Assembly: GCA_945862505.1 (NCBI GenBank)
Contig: CAMAYJ010000009.1
Location: forward strand, 1 to 44,642
Reading direction: 5' to 3'
Source: Bifidobacterium breve
GTDB taxonomy: Bacteria > Actinomycetota > Acidimicrobiia > Acidimicrobiales > Acidimicrobilacustridaceae
DNA: 44,642 bases
Shown one piece after another: positions 8,876-17,079 of this stretch. A program made the position numbers and the translations under genes. Numbering within the stretch: position 1 is the stretch's first letter; each line of letters starts with the position of its first letter. Below the pieces are notes generated by a model. That model made no database searches, was not told where the DNA came from, and saw only the letters and a list, made by a program, of their open reading frames with translations.

Positions 8876-9436
8876 ATGGCTGCCCCTGATTACGTCCCCG
8901 TTCCCGTCGATGATCCCGCCCGGGTGTACCAGTCGCCTCCGTGGCGTCCCGAGTCGTGGATGGCCGATCGGCCGGCAGAAATTCTGGGCCGTCAGCCTCT
9001 TGGGCCGCGTTTAGGCGATCCAGGGCCTGACCAAGGTTTTGCAATCCGTCTAGCCCGACAGGTCCGTGGCCGTCTCGTGCTGACATCGGGTGAATCCGAA
9101 GCCGATGCGCTTTCGGGCACCGTTGCGATCGCGATGCGTCGATCAGCGTTGTTCGGCCGAGCGCCTTCTATTCACGACATCACGGTTGCGCTCACACTGT
9201 GGGGCTATTTGTCGGAAGCACCTATGGAACTTGTCGCTCTTCGTTCACAGGTATTTGCCGCTGTCGCTCACAGTCACCACTACATGGAGCGACGCGCCAT
9301 CGTCGATGCTGTTCCCGAAGAAGTTCTCCGGCTTGACCCAGCATCGGTCACAACTCTTGTGCGCAATGAACCTTCGCGCATCCTTGCGATGGCTAACGCT
9401 GCATTGGCGGGTCAGTCGCACGACAATCACGCCTGA
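8876..9436 (+). CDS. conserved-looking protein of unknown function in the leuB operon
   Basis: A 186-residue protein I do not recognise. It is soluble, with a proline-rich N-terminus (VPVPVDDPARVYQSPPWRPESW) and a helical C-terminal two thirds. It has no signal peptide, transmembrane segment or obvious catalytic motif. It begins 11 nt after cimA and is the last gene before a hairpin at 9446-9468, so it is probably cotranscribed with leuB-ilvE-cimA. Whether it has a role in branched-chain metabolism is unknown. Confidence 0.8.
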   Translation: MAAPDYVPVPVDDPARVYQSPPWRPESWMADRPAEILGRQPLGPRLGDPGPDQGFAIRLARQVRGRLVLTSGESEADALSGTVAIAMRRSALFGRAPSIHDITVALTLWGYLSEAPMELVALRSQVFAAVAHSHHYMERRAIVDAVPEEVLRLDPASVTTLVRNEPSRILAMANAALAGQSHDNHA

Positions 9437-9445
9437 GTGCCGCTT

Positions 9446-9468
9446 CATGCCGAGAGCGAATCGGCATG
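9446..9468. terminator. hairpin between convergent genes
   Basis: A perfect 8-bp inverted repeat, CATGCCGA and TCGGCATG, with a 7-nt loop, sits between the end of the leuB operon and the end of the convergent L,D-transpeptidase gene. There is no clear T tract on either side, so a bidirectional terminator is plausible but not certain. Confidence 0.5.
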
Positions 9469-9489
9469 GAATTGAACTCGTGAAGCGGT

Positions 9490-10401
9490 TTAGGGCTTTG
9501 CGGTTGCAGCAGTGGTGCTTGACCACGATGCGGGAGTGGTCGCGAAGATATCGATTGGGGTTCCGGCAGGTATCGCGCCAGCGATCTTGACCACCACATC
9601 GTTGGGAATGCGCACACAACCATTGGATGACTTGGTGCGAACCAGTTCAGGCTGGTTAGTCCCGTGGAACGCGACCTGGGGAAGGCCGTTGTCAAACGTA
9701 TCGAGCACTTCGCTGTATCCGTTGATGGGAAGGATCCATGCACCGTAGATGCCGGTATCTGATGGATTTTTGATCTTCTCAGTGACGAAGAATCGCCCAA
9801 GGGGGGTTGGCGTCGAGTCTTTGCCGATGACGACGTCGGTTTCAACGAAGACCACTGCACCCTGGAAGACCTTCAAGTGGAATGTCGAAAGATCAAGTTC
9901 CATATGAAAGTCGGTGGCCGCGATGGTGACATCGTCGGCCTTGATCCATCCGGTGGTGTGATTTGGACGAGCGGTGATCAACACCTTCATCCAGTCGCCT
10001 TGGTTCTCGAGCACTTCGACGACAAGTGGATTCTTGTAATAGGTGGGGTTTGTGAACTCGTAACCATCAGCGGTTTTCTTGACACCGGCCGAATTAAGTC
10101 CGGTGCGGGGGATAGCGGCAACCTTTGAGGCAACCGTGCTCGACGTGCTTGAAGTGCTTGAGGGCGGTGTTGTTACAACACTCTTGGGAAGTTCGCTATA
10201 CACCGTGAGCTTCGAGCCTTTGGCGGTTGCGTACGTGGTCTGATACGGCGCACCAGGGCTTGAAGTCGTTGATTGCTCGGTGGACGCGTCTGACGAAGCC
10301 TTCTTGCCATCCGAGCATGCGGCCGCACCCAAAACCAGAGCAAGCGAAATCGCGGCAGCAGCGATTGGGCGAAAGCGTCGTAAACGGCGAGGGGAGTTCA
10401 T
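9490..10401 (-). CDS. L,D-transpeptidase (YkuD domain) lipoprotein
   Basis: Probable peptidoglycan cross-linking enzyme forming 3-3 links, anchored outside the membrane. In the 303-residue protein a basic N-terminus and hydrophobic segment end at Cys29 (LGAAAC, a lipobox-like site). A Ser/Thr-rich linker follows to about residue 92, an SH3-like stretch at about 115-158, and the YkuD domain at about 165-290 with His246 (FHGTNQPE) and Cys262 (SSNGCVRI). ATG at 10401 is chosen because GGAG lies 7 nt upstream. It is divergent from gltX. Confidence 0.92.
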   Translation of the reverse strand: MNSPRRLRRFRPIAAAAISLALVLGAAACSDGKKASSDASTEQSTTSSPGAPYQTTYATAKGSKLTVYSELPKSVVTTPPSSTSSTSSTVASKVAAIPRTGLNSAGVKKTADGYEFTNPTYYKNPLVVEVLENQGDWMKVLITARPNHTTGWIKADDVTIAATDFHMELDLSTFHLKVFQGAVVFVETDVVIGKDSTPTPLGRFFVTEKIKNPSDTGIYGAWILPINGYSEVLDTFDNGLPQVAFHGTNQPELVRTKSSNGCVRIPNDVVVKIAGAIPAGTPIDIFATTPASWSSTTAATAKP

Positions 10402-10428
10402 GGAGTGCTCCGCGGGGAGGTTCAAATG

Positions 10429-10447
10429 CTGAGCCCGATTGGCTCAG
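10429..10447. repeat. 19-bp inverted repeat between L,D-transpeptidase and gltX
   Basis: CTGAGCC and GGCTCAG are perfect 7-bp arms with a 5-bp centre, placed in the 104-bp gap between two divergent starts. It could be an operator or a small hairpin in either leader. No protein can be assigned. Confidence 0.45.
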
Positions 10448-10505
10448 ATCGCCCAGATCAGTTGATCGAACGGGGGGAGGAAGGCCTGACGGTACCATCG
10501 ACCAT

Positions 10506-11921
10506 GTGAACACCCCAGTCGCCCGAGTCCGCTTTGCTCCCTCGCCTACGGGTTACCTCCACATAGGTGGGGCCAGGACCGCTCTTTTCAACTGGCTCTT
10601 CGCCCGCCAGCAAGGTGGCGAGTTTGTGCTTCGCATCGAAGACACCGATGCTGAACGCTCGAGGCCAGAACTCATTGACGTTATTTTCCGGTCTTTGGAA
10701 TGGTTGGGCCTTGATTGGGATGGCACGCCCGTCCATCAGTCCGAGCGCGGGGCCATGCATCTCGCTGCAGTCGAGACGCTTCTTGCGAATGGCTCGGCCT
10801 ACTGGTGTTCGTGTTCCTCCGATGAGGTCAAAGCTCGAGCGGAAGCTCGTGGCGGCACTCCTGGCTACGACGGATTTTGTCGCGAGCGGGGATTGGGCCC
10901 AGGCGAAGGTCATGTCGTTCGATTTCGGGTTCCCGACGAAGGCGTTACTTCCTTCGACGATCTCATTCGCGGCACGGTCAGTTTTGAAAATGCCGTTCTT
11001 GAAGATTTTGTGATTCTTCGTTCGAACGGAACGCCGATGTTTCACCTCGCAAACGCAGTCGACGATGCCGATCAAGGGATTACTCATGTCATCCGCGGCG
11101 AAGACCTCATCAACGTCACACCAAAGGTCCTGCTTCTTCGCCAAGCACTTTCGACGTCGGGCGAATTGATTTTCGCTCACCTTCCGCTCATCGTGAATGA
11201 AAAACGTCAGAAGCTTTCGAAGCGACGCGACGATGTTTCTGTCGGCGATTACATCGATCGCGGCTATTTGTCTGAGGCGATGGTGAATTACCTCGCCACC
11301 CTGGGGTGGGGTCCACCTGATGACATCGAGATTCGACCGCTTGCCGAGATCGTTGACTTGTTCCGTATTGCCGATGTGAATAATTCCGGCGCATTTTTTG
11401 ATGTCAAGAAGTTGCAGCACTTCAATGGTGAATACATTCGTAATCTGTCGGTCCCGCAATTCGTCAGTCGTTCAACTCGATGGTTATACGAAGACACTCC
11501 TTGGGAACCAGATCGATTTGATATCTCCACCTTCGAAGTTCTTGCTCCGCTCGTACAAGAACGCGTGAAATTGCTTTCAGAAGTGCCCGGTTATGTCGAT
11601 TTCATTTTCACTCCCGACCCCGTAATCGATGAAGACTCTTGGCAAAAGGTGATGGTCAAAGGCGCCGATCTGGCGGCGGCTGTGCTCGAACATGCCACGG
11701 CTCAATTTGCCGATTGTGACTGGACCGCAGCGTCACTTGAAGCGGCCCTGTTTTCGTATGCCGAAAAGCACGAAATTTCAAAGGGCAAGGTGCAGGCCCC
11801 TGTACGAGTTTCGGTGACTGGTCGCAGCATTGGGCCACCGCTTTTTGAATCGCTTGAAGTTCTCGGTCGGGACGAAACGCTTCGCCGGCTCACATCAGCG
11901 AAGGTTCTTCTGCAGGGCTGA
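10506..11921 (+). CDS. gltX: glutamyl-tRNA synthetase
   Basis: Class I synthetase charging tRNA-Glu, and tRNA-Gln too if non-discriminating. The 471-residue protein starts MNTPVARVRFAPSPTGYLHIGG, with the HIGH-type motif at residues 19-22 and KLSKR at 236-240, then the C-terminal anticodon-binding region. GTG at 10506 gives the family's N-terminus; a GGAGG run is about 25 nt upstream, so there is no good Shine-Dalgarno sequence. It is followed 1 nt later by the YdcF-like gene, and a tRNA-Gln gene is 670 bp downstream. Confidence 0.96.
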   Translation: MNTPVARVRFAPSPTGYLHIGGARTALFNWLFARQQGGEFVLRIEDTDAERSRPELIDVIFRSLEWLGLDWDGTPVHQSERGAMHLAAVETLLANGSAYWCSCSSDEVKARAEARGGTPGYDGFCRERGLGPGEGHVVRFRVPDEGVTSFDDLIRGTVSFENAVLEDFVILRSNGTPMFHLANAVDDADQGITHVIRGEDLINVTPKVLLLRQALSTSGELIFAHLPLIVNEKRQKLSKRRDDVSVGDYIDRGYLSEAMVNYLATLGWGPPDDIEIRPLAEIVDLFRIADVNNSGAFFDVKKLQHFNGEYIRNLSVPQFVSRSTRWLYEDTPWEPDRFDISTFEVLAPLVQERVKLLSEVPGYVDFIFTPDPVIDEDSWQKVMVKGADLAAAVLEHATAQFADCDWTAASLEAALFSYAEKHEISKGKVQAPVRVSVTGRSIGPPLFESLEVLGRDETLRRLTSAKVLLQG

Positions 11922-11922
11922 C

Positions 11923-12525
11923 ATGTTCTTTGGATTGCGTTGGGTGATACGTATCGCTCTCGGACTGCTCACAGTCTTGGTTCTCTATATCGGAATCACG
12001 TTTGCACAGGTGTGGTGGGCGGCGAGACAGAACGACTCATCGCCTGCGTCGGCGATCGTTGTTATGGGTGCCGCGCAGTGGAACGGTTTGCCATCGCCGG
12101 TGTTGAAAGATCGACTCGATCACGCCGCCGAGCTCTACCAAAAAGGGGTCGCTCCGGTGGTGATCGTCGCAGGCGGTAAGCAAGCGGGCGACAAGGTCAC
12201 ACAAGGTCTCGTCAGCTTCGAATACCTGCGGTCGAAGGGCATCCCCGAAGGGGCGATCAAGATTGAAGTGGACGGAACCGATAGCTACGAGGAACTTTCT
12301 TCAACGGCGTTCATCATGCGCAAAGCGGGTTTGCCCGATGACGTGGTGATCGTGACCGATCCGTATCACTCATTTCGGGCTGCTGGCATCGCTGATGAGG
12401 TTGGGCTTACTGCCCATGTCTCACCGACCAAGGGGCGGTCAACGTTCAGTGACTATGTGCGTGAAACAGGCGCAGTCGCTCTCGGCCGGATCATTGATTA
12501 CCGCCGTTTGGCGGCTTGGCGCTGA
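11923..12525 (+). CDS. YdcF/SanA-type DUF218 membrane-anchored protein
   Basis: A 200-residue protein with one N-terminal transmembrane helix (about residues 6-28, WVIRIALGLLTVLVLYIGIT) and a DUF218 domain after it. The domain shows AIVVMGAAQWNG, PVVIVAGGKQAGD, SYEELSSTAF and VVIVTDPYHSFRA, as in SanA/YdcF proteins linked to envelope functions. The ATG lies 1 nt after the gltX stop, so the two are cotranscribed. The biochemical role is unknown. Confidence 0.88.
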   Translation: MFFGLRWVIRIALGLLTVLVLYIGITFAQVWWAARQNDSSPASAIVVMGAAQWNGLPSPVLKDRLDHAAELYQKGVAPVVIVAGGKQAGDKVTQGLVSFEYLRSKGIPEGAIKIEVDGTDSYEELSSTAFIMRKAGLPDDVVIVTDPYHSFRAAGIADEVGLTAHVSPTKGRSTFSDYVRETGAVALGRIIDYRRLAAWR

Positions 12526-12592
12526 CCCCCGTTCGGCTGCCTGGCGTGGTTTGGTGCCACCCCGGTTCCAGCCGGTAACGTTCAATCGCCCT

Positions 12593-12664
12593 TCGGGGGT
12601 GGTGTAATTGGTAACACGAGTGGTTCTGGTCCATTTGTTGGGGGTTCGAGTCCTCCCCCCCGAG
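12593..12664 (+). tRNA. tRNA-Gln (anticodon CTG)
   Basis: A full cloverleaf can be drawn. The acceptor arms are TCGGGGG (12593-12599) and CCCCCGA (12657-12663), with discriminator G12664. The anticodon stem is 12619-12623 with 12631-12635, loop TTCTGGT and anticodon CTG at 12626-12628. The T stem is GGGGG/CCTCC with one G-U, loop TTCGAGT. CCA is not encoded. It is followed by a strong terminator. Confidence 0.95.
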
Positions 12665-12674
12665 CTTTGAAGAT

Positions 12675-12705
12675 CGGGCGTCGACAAGGTCGGCGCCCGT
12701 TTCGC
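12675..12705 (+). terminator. rho-independent-type terminator after tRNA-Gln
   Basis: An 11-bp GC-rich stem (12675-12685 with 12689-12699, one G-U) closes an AAG loop and is followed by TTTCG. It starts 10 nt after the tRNA-Gln 3' end. Confidence 0.8.
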
Positions 12706-12732
12706 GTCTCGGCCCAGCCCTAGGCTTCCTTC

Positions 12733-13323
12733 GTGACGACATTGCGTTCTCTTTGTGTCTATTGCGGATCGAAATTGGGCAATGATCCGCGACACGAGGC
12801 TGTTGCTGTTGAGTTAGGTCGGCTCATGGCCCAGTCGGGCGTGCGCCTCGTTTACGGCGGCGGTTCCGTTGGATTGATGGGATCGGTCGCCGATTCTGTA
12901 TTGGCCAACGGGGGAGAGGTATTCGGTGTCATCCCGAAGGGGCTGTTCACCACAGAAATTGGCCATCCCGGTCTGACCGAACTGATCGAGGTTGGTTCGA
13001 TGCATGAACGCAAGGCATTGATGGCCGCCGAGGCCGACGCCTTCGTTGCCCTGCCTGGTGGACTCGGAACCCTCGAGGAACTAGCAGAGTCCACCACATG
13101 GGCACAGTTGGGTATTCATGCCAAGCCCGTTGGTGTGCTTGATATCGACGGATTCTGGGAGCCCCTGCTCGGGTTCCTCGATCGCGCTGCCGACGCCGGA
13201 TTCATTCGGCCCCAGCATCGCAACATCATTCTGCGCATTGCCGACGTCAACGATGTGATCCCCGTGCTGTCGGCGAAGGTCGTGCCACCGTCTGTGCCGC
13301 TACTTGGCATCGAAGAGTCTTGA
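12733..13323 (+). CDS. LOG-family protein (TIGR00730), nucleoside-monophosphate phosphoribohydrolase
   Basis: A 196-residue Rossmann-like protein of the LOG family, whose members release bases from nucleoside 5'-monophosphates (cytokinin activation in some species). Visible motifs are YGGGSVGLMG (about 41-50), MHERKALM with Arg93 and Lys94, and PGGLGTLEE (108-116), the catalytic and phosphate-binding set. A TAGGCT box at 12721-12726 is 6 nt before the GTG start, suggesting a leaderless mRNA. The physiological substrate is unknown. Confidence 0.92.
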   Translation: MTTLRSLCVYCGSKLGNDPRHEAVAVELGRLMAQSGVRLVYGGGSVGLMGSVADSVLANGGEVFGVIPKGLFTTEIGHPGLTELIEVGSMHERKALMAAEADAFVALPGGLGTLEELAESTTWAQLGIHAKPVGVLDIDGFWEPLLGFLDRAADAGFIRPQHRNIILRIADVNDVIPVLSAKVVPPSVPLLGIEES

Positions 13324-13365
13324 CCCGATGGGGTCCGGGCTGCGTTGACGCGAGACAATTGAGGC

Positions 13366-14607
13366 ATGGAACAGGTTGACATTGCCGTGATCGGCGCCGG
13401 TCCCGCAGGCTCGTCTGCCGCGGCATGGGCAGCTCGTGGCGGCGCGTCAGTCGTTCTCTTCGAAAAGGCAACGCAGGGTCGCGAGAAATCCTGCGGGGAT
13501 GGTCTGACTCCGCGAGCGGTAATCGAATGCCGCCGTCTGGGCCTTGATCTCGATCGGTTTCATCGCATCGATGGGCTACGAGTGCAAGCGGGCAGCAAAG
13601 TTCGCGAAGTGTTGTGGCCCGACGGAGCGTTTCCTCCGGTTGGCGCGGTCGCTCCGCGCGCTGAGTTCGACGCAATGGTTATGCAAGCAGCAATTGATTC
13701 GGGTGCGGACTTTCGCGAGAACTCGCCGGCCGAACTCTGGATCGAAGACGGCCGCGTGTTGGGTGTCATTTGTCATGGTGAAAAGGTGCGCGCTCACCTG
13801 ACCGTGATCGCTTCTGGTGCTGGTTCCCCCTCGGCGCGAGCGGTCGGAGCGACACGTGTTGCGTCGTCACCATTCGGTCTGGCTATCCGCGGCTACATCT
13901 CCTCGACCCGTTCCGATGATCGCCACATGGAAGCATGTCTTACCGTCAAGGGCCCCGACGGCTCGATCGTTCCTGGCTACGGATGGGTGTTCCCTGCCGG
14001 TAATGGAATCGTCAATATCGGTGTTGGCGCGTTATCGACGATGAAGAACTTTTCTGATCTCAATCTCAACACCATGCTCGATGCGTACACCGCTCAAGTG
14101 CGCGACTCGTGGGGTCTCGGCGAGTTCATCGCTCGTCCAAAGGCGTGGCGGCTTCCAATGCATGTTGAGCACCGAGGCGGTCCCGGTTGGGTTGTTGTTG
14201 GCGATGCTGCCGGCCTTGTGAATCCCTTTAACGGGGAAGGAATCGACTACGCGCTCGAATCGGGCCGTCATATTGCGGAATGTTTCCTCGCCGAACCCGG
14301 AACTGCGTGGGCCTCATATCAAGCAATCATGCGCAAGGAATACGACCCGTTCTTTGCCACCGCCCGTCGCTTCGCGTGGCTCATCGGCCGCCCGAAACTT
14401 CTGCAGTTCCTTCTCGGCATTGCGTTGTCGACCAAGTTCACCATGAAACTCGTGCTCGACATCATGGCGAATCTGGTCGATATGGAGCACCCCGGTTTGG
14501 CAGGCCGTTCGCTCACGATCGGGGGCAAGGTGCTTTCATTGGCGGATCCGCTTCTTGTTCGTTCACCAAAAAAGCGCGGGAAACGACCAACAACTCCTGT
14601 CGGGTAG
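13366..14607 (+). CDS. geranylgeranyl reductase family FAD-dependent oxidoreductase
   Basis: A 413-residue flavoprotein that probably reduces isoprenoid double bonds, for example in menaquinone or lipid side chains. It has the FAD-binding GxGxxG (IAVIGAGPAGSSAAAWAARGG) at the N-terminus, EKSCGDGLTPRAV at about 42, the GGR-family PYGYGWVFP-like segment here reading PGYGWVFPAGNG, and the second FAD motif WVVVGDAAGLVNPFNGEGIDYA at about 270. The C-terminus has weak hydrophobic helices. The SDR gene follows in the same direction. Confidence 0.9.
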   Translation: MEQVDIAVIGAGPAGSSAAAWAARGGASVVLFEKATQGREKSCGDGLTPRAVIECRRLGLDLDRFHRIDGLRVQAGSKVREVLWPDGAFPPVGAVAPRAEFDAMVMQAAIDSGADFRENSPAELWIEDGRVLGVICHGEKVRAHLTVIASGAGSPSARAVGATRVASSPFGLAIRGYISSTRSDDRHMEACLTVKGPDGSIVPGYGWVFPAGNGIVNIGVGALSTMKNFSDLNLNTMLDAYTAQVRDSWGLGEFIARPKAWRLPMHVEHRGGPGWVVVGDAAGLVNPFNGEGIDYALESGRHIAECFLAEPGTAWASYQAIMRKEYDPFFATARRFAWLIGRPKLLQFLLGIALSTKFTMKLVLDIMANLVDMEHPGLAGRSLTIGGKVLSLADPLLVRSPKKRGKRPTTPVG

Positions 14608-14649
14608 GTTCAGGAGTCCCACAAGGGGATGAACGGGGGGGGGTCGGTC

Positions 14650-15507
14650 ATGGGTAGTTCGCCAGTCGCCATTGTCACGGGGGCAAGCCGCGGAATCGGT
14701 CGGGCCGGAGCGTTGGCGCTCGCTGAAGCTGGTTTCGACGTTGTTGTAAGCGCGCGCACAGTGCGCGAGGGCGAGGGCGTAGCCGAACCGAACTCCGTTC
14801 GTGAAGAAACAACGCTTGCCGTGCCGGGAAGTCTTGAGCGCACTGCGGAGGAAATTGAAGTGCGCGGTCAGCGAGCCCTTATCGTTCCCATGGATCTCAT
14901 CGATGTCGCGTCGGTTACCGCTCTGCCCGCCACTGTCATGGCCGAATGGGGCCGCATCGACGTGCTGTTTAACAACGCAATCTTTCGCGGTGTCGGCACG
15001 CTCGACCGCATCACCGATCTCACTATCGATTCGATGACCAATCTTCTCGCCGGAAACTTCATGAATCAGATCCTGCTCATTCAACAAGTGATTCCGCACA
15101 TGATCGCTGCAGGCGGCGGCACCATCATCGACATGGTGTCGGGTTCTGCACGCCTTGATCCGGCTGGTCCTCCGGGAGAAGGTGGCTGGGGCATTCTTTA
15201 TTCCGCATCGAAGGCTGCGTTTGGCCGCGTAGCTGGTGGCGTGAACGCTGAATATCGAGCGCAGGGAATCAAAGCGTTCAATGTTGACCCCGGCAACGTG
15301 GTCACCGAAGCTCGTAAAGCAGCCAAGCCCGACGACGAATACAGCACTGGCTATGGCAGCGAACCGGCTGAAGCCACGGGCAAAGTTGTGGCGTGGCTGG
15401 CCAGCGATCCGACCGCCGACAAGTTTCTCGGCAAGTGGATCTTTGCGCCGAAACTTTGTTCCGATCTCGGGCTGCTTCCTGGTTGGACGTTCCAGGCCCC
15501 GCAATGA
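14650..15507 (+). CDS. short-chain dehydrogenase/reductase
   Basis: A 285-residue classical SDR using NAD(P). It has TGASRGIGRAGALAL at the N-terminus, NNA, and the catalytic YSASK. It resembles the SDR at 20647 in detail, including the insert ending in PGSLE/PGSLA and the NNAIF motif, so the two are paralogues. ATG 14650 is preferred because a run of nine G (14635-14643) lies 6 nt upstream and can act as ribosome-binding site. The alternative ATG at 14629 would place that G run inside the gene. The substrate is unknown. Confidence 0.88.
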   Translation: MGSSPVAIVTGASRGIGRAGALALAEAGFDVVVSARTVREGEGVAEPNSVREETTLAVPGSLERTAEEIEVRGQRALIVPMDLIDVASVTALPATVMAEWGRIDVLFNNAIFRGVGTLDRITDLTIDSMTNLLAGNFMNQILLIQQVIPHMIAAGGGTIIDMVSGSARLDPAGPPGEGGWGILYSASKAAFGRVAGGVNAEYRAQGIKAFNVDPGNVVTEARKAAKPDDEYSTGYGSEPAEATGKVVAWLASDPTADKFLGKWIFAPKLCSDLGLLPGWTFQAPQ

Positions 15508-15956
15508 ACGAACAGGAACGCGCCGATCGACACGAGATCCGCAAGATTGTGGATGATTACGCGCTCTTTGCCGACCGCGTCGACAACGAATCACTCGCAG
15601 ACTTGTTTGCTCCCGATGGCGTGTTGCGTATTTTTGAGCGCGGGAAAACTGAACCAGTGCGCCAACGAATTGGTCGGGGGGAGATCGCTGAGGCCATCAA
15701 GGGTTTGTCGCGTTATGACGTGACGCTCCACGTGGTGAGCAACCATTACGTCGAAATCGAAGGCGATGTTGCCACTGGCGAAAGTTATTGCCGAGCCAGT
15801 CACATTCGACCTGTAGAAGGCGGTGCTCCTGAGGCCCGCGAGAACTACATCATGAACATTCGCTATCTCGATGAGTTCATTCGTACGACCGAGGGATGGC
15901 GCATTGCAAAACGTGAACTCCAAGTGGAGTTCACCGAAGTGTCGCCAATTCTCTGA
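15504..15956 (+). CDS. SnoaL-like / NTF2-fold polyketide cyclase-like protein
   Basis: A 150-residue protein with the SnoaL-like domain pattern: N-terminal helices (ADRHEIRKIVDDYALFADRVD), then LADLFAPDGVLRI and a C-terminal strand block (RTTEGWRIAKRELQVEF). Family members are often small isomerases, hydrolases or dehydratases in steroid and aromatic catabolism. Its ATG overlaps the SDR stop as ATGA, so the two are coupled and may act on the same compound. The substrate is not predictable. Confidence 0.87.
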   Translation: MNEQERADRHEIRKIVDDYALFADRVDNESLADLFAPDGVLRIFERGKTEPVRQRIGRGEIAEAIKGLSRYDVTLHVVSNHYVEIEGDVATGESYCRASHIRPVEGGAPEARENYIMNIRYLDEFIRTTEGWRIAKRELQVEFTEVSPIL

Positions 15957-15965
15957 GTTTGTGGT

Positions 15966-17024
15966 CTAGAGGCCTTGGAGTGTGGCAACCGAAGAGTTGC
16001 TGGCCATGGTCAGAGCAAGTGCGGCCAGCTCGGCAATCGTATTCTCGGTGCTGGTGGTGTCCTCGTCGGGACGGGTTGTCTTGATGCGGGCCAATGCGCC
16101 CTCGGTGATGATGGAGAGCTTGAAGACCGCCAGCACTCGGTAGACATCGATATCGCTGATGGAGCGACCGCTGGAAGCCTCGTAGCGGGCCAGCAGATGA
16201 TCTCCGGTGGGGAAACCAGGATTCAGGCGGTGGGGCTGTGGAGAGCGGCTCCGCCACATAATTTCCCCGGCATCGCCCCAATAGACGCTGACCATGCCGA
16301 GATCGGTGAGTGGGTCACCGAGCGTCGACATTTCCCAATCGAGGACAGCGACCATTTGGGTCGGGTCGGTACGGCTCCACATCGTATTATTGAACGAATA
16401 GTCACCGTGAACGATCGATGCTTCGGTACGAGCGGGGATCGAACGTTTGAGTCGCTTTGCGACCTCATCAATGTCGGGCAATTCCCGTTGTTTTGATTTC
16501 TCCCATTGTGTGCACCAGCGGTTGACCTGTCGCTCAAGAAATCCTGCAGGTTTGCCGAGTTGCCCGAGGCCTACTGCTTCGAAATCAACAGCGTGAAGCC
16601 GCGCAAGAACGTCAATGAGTTGATCGCTCGCTCCAAGTGCTTGAGCGTTATCGAGATGGGCAACGTGTTCGGCATCGGAATAGACAATGCCGTCAACGAA
16701 GTCCATCAAATAGAACGGCACGCCGATAACTGATTCGTCCTCGCACATCGCAACGGTCTGGGGCACGGGGACATCGGTGTCGCGTAAACCGGTTTGCACG
16801 CGGTATTCACGGCCCATGTCGTTTGCTGTTGCGAGAAACGCACCAACGGGTGGGCGTCGCAGTACCCAATCGTTGGCATCATCTTGCACTCGGAACGTGA
16901 GGTTCGAAGAACCGCCCGACAGATGCGAAACCGTAACCGGACCCTGCGCGCCCGAGACGTTGGTTGATATCCACGCGCTCAACGCAGTGGTGGGAACAGC
17001 CTCAGCTACCTGTTCGGAGATCAT
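15966..17024 (-). CDS. aminoglycoside phosphotransferase-fold kinase (ACAD10/11-like)
   Basis: A 352-residue APH-family kinase. HGDYSFNN at residues 206-213 supplies catalytic Asp208 and Asn213, and LDWEMSTLGDPLTDLG gives Asp229. The N-lobe has LSGGSSNLTFRV and VLRRPP. Such proteins near acyl-CoA and catabolic genes often phosphorylate hydroxyacyl-CoA or other hydroxyl compounds rather than antibiotics. ATG 17024 (MISEQVAEAVPTTALSAW) is chosen because upstream sequence does not look coding. It is downstream of the 17080 gene on the same strand. Confidence 0.88.
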   Translation of the reverse strand: MISEQVAEAVPTTALSAWISTNVSGAQGPVTVSHLSGGSSNLTFRVQDDANDWVLRRPPVGAFLATANDMGREYRVQTGLRDTDVPVPQTVAMCEDESVIGVPFYLMDFVDGIVYSDAEHVAHLDNAQALGASDQLIDVLARLHAVDFEAVGLGQLGKPAGFLERQVNRWCTQWEKSKQRELPDIDEVAKRLKRSIPARTEASIVHGDYSFNNTMWSRTDPTQMVAVLDWEMSTLGDPLTDLGMVSVYWGDAGEIMWRSRSPQPHRLNPGFPTGDHLLARYEASSGRSISDIDVYRVLAVFKLSIITEGALARIKTTRPDEDTTSTENTIAELAALALTMASNSSVATLQGL

Positions 17025-17079
17025 GCGATATGAAAGGGAAGACTTGAGCGACCGATGGTCACTCGAGGAGTTCCGCGAC

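Noticed and set aside
10227-10505. In-frame extension upstream of gltX
   Set aside because: It overlaps the divergent L,D-transpeptidase start and does not look like synthetase sequence; MNTPVARVRFAPSPTG is the family N-terminus.
12439-12795. Minus-strand frames across the tRNA-Gln region
   Set aside because: They run through a tRNA and its terminator, have no family features, and include the antisense of the tRNA.
15966-17024. Antibiotic resistance aminoglycoside kinase
   Set aside because: The fold is APH-like, but the catabolic neighbours and ACAD10/11-like sequence style point to a metabolic kinase.
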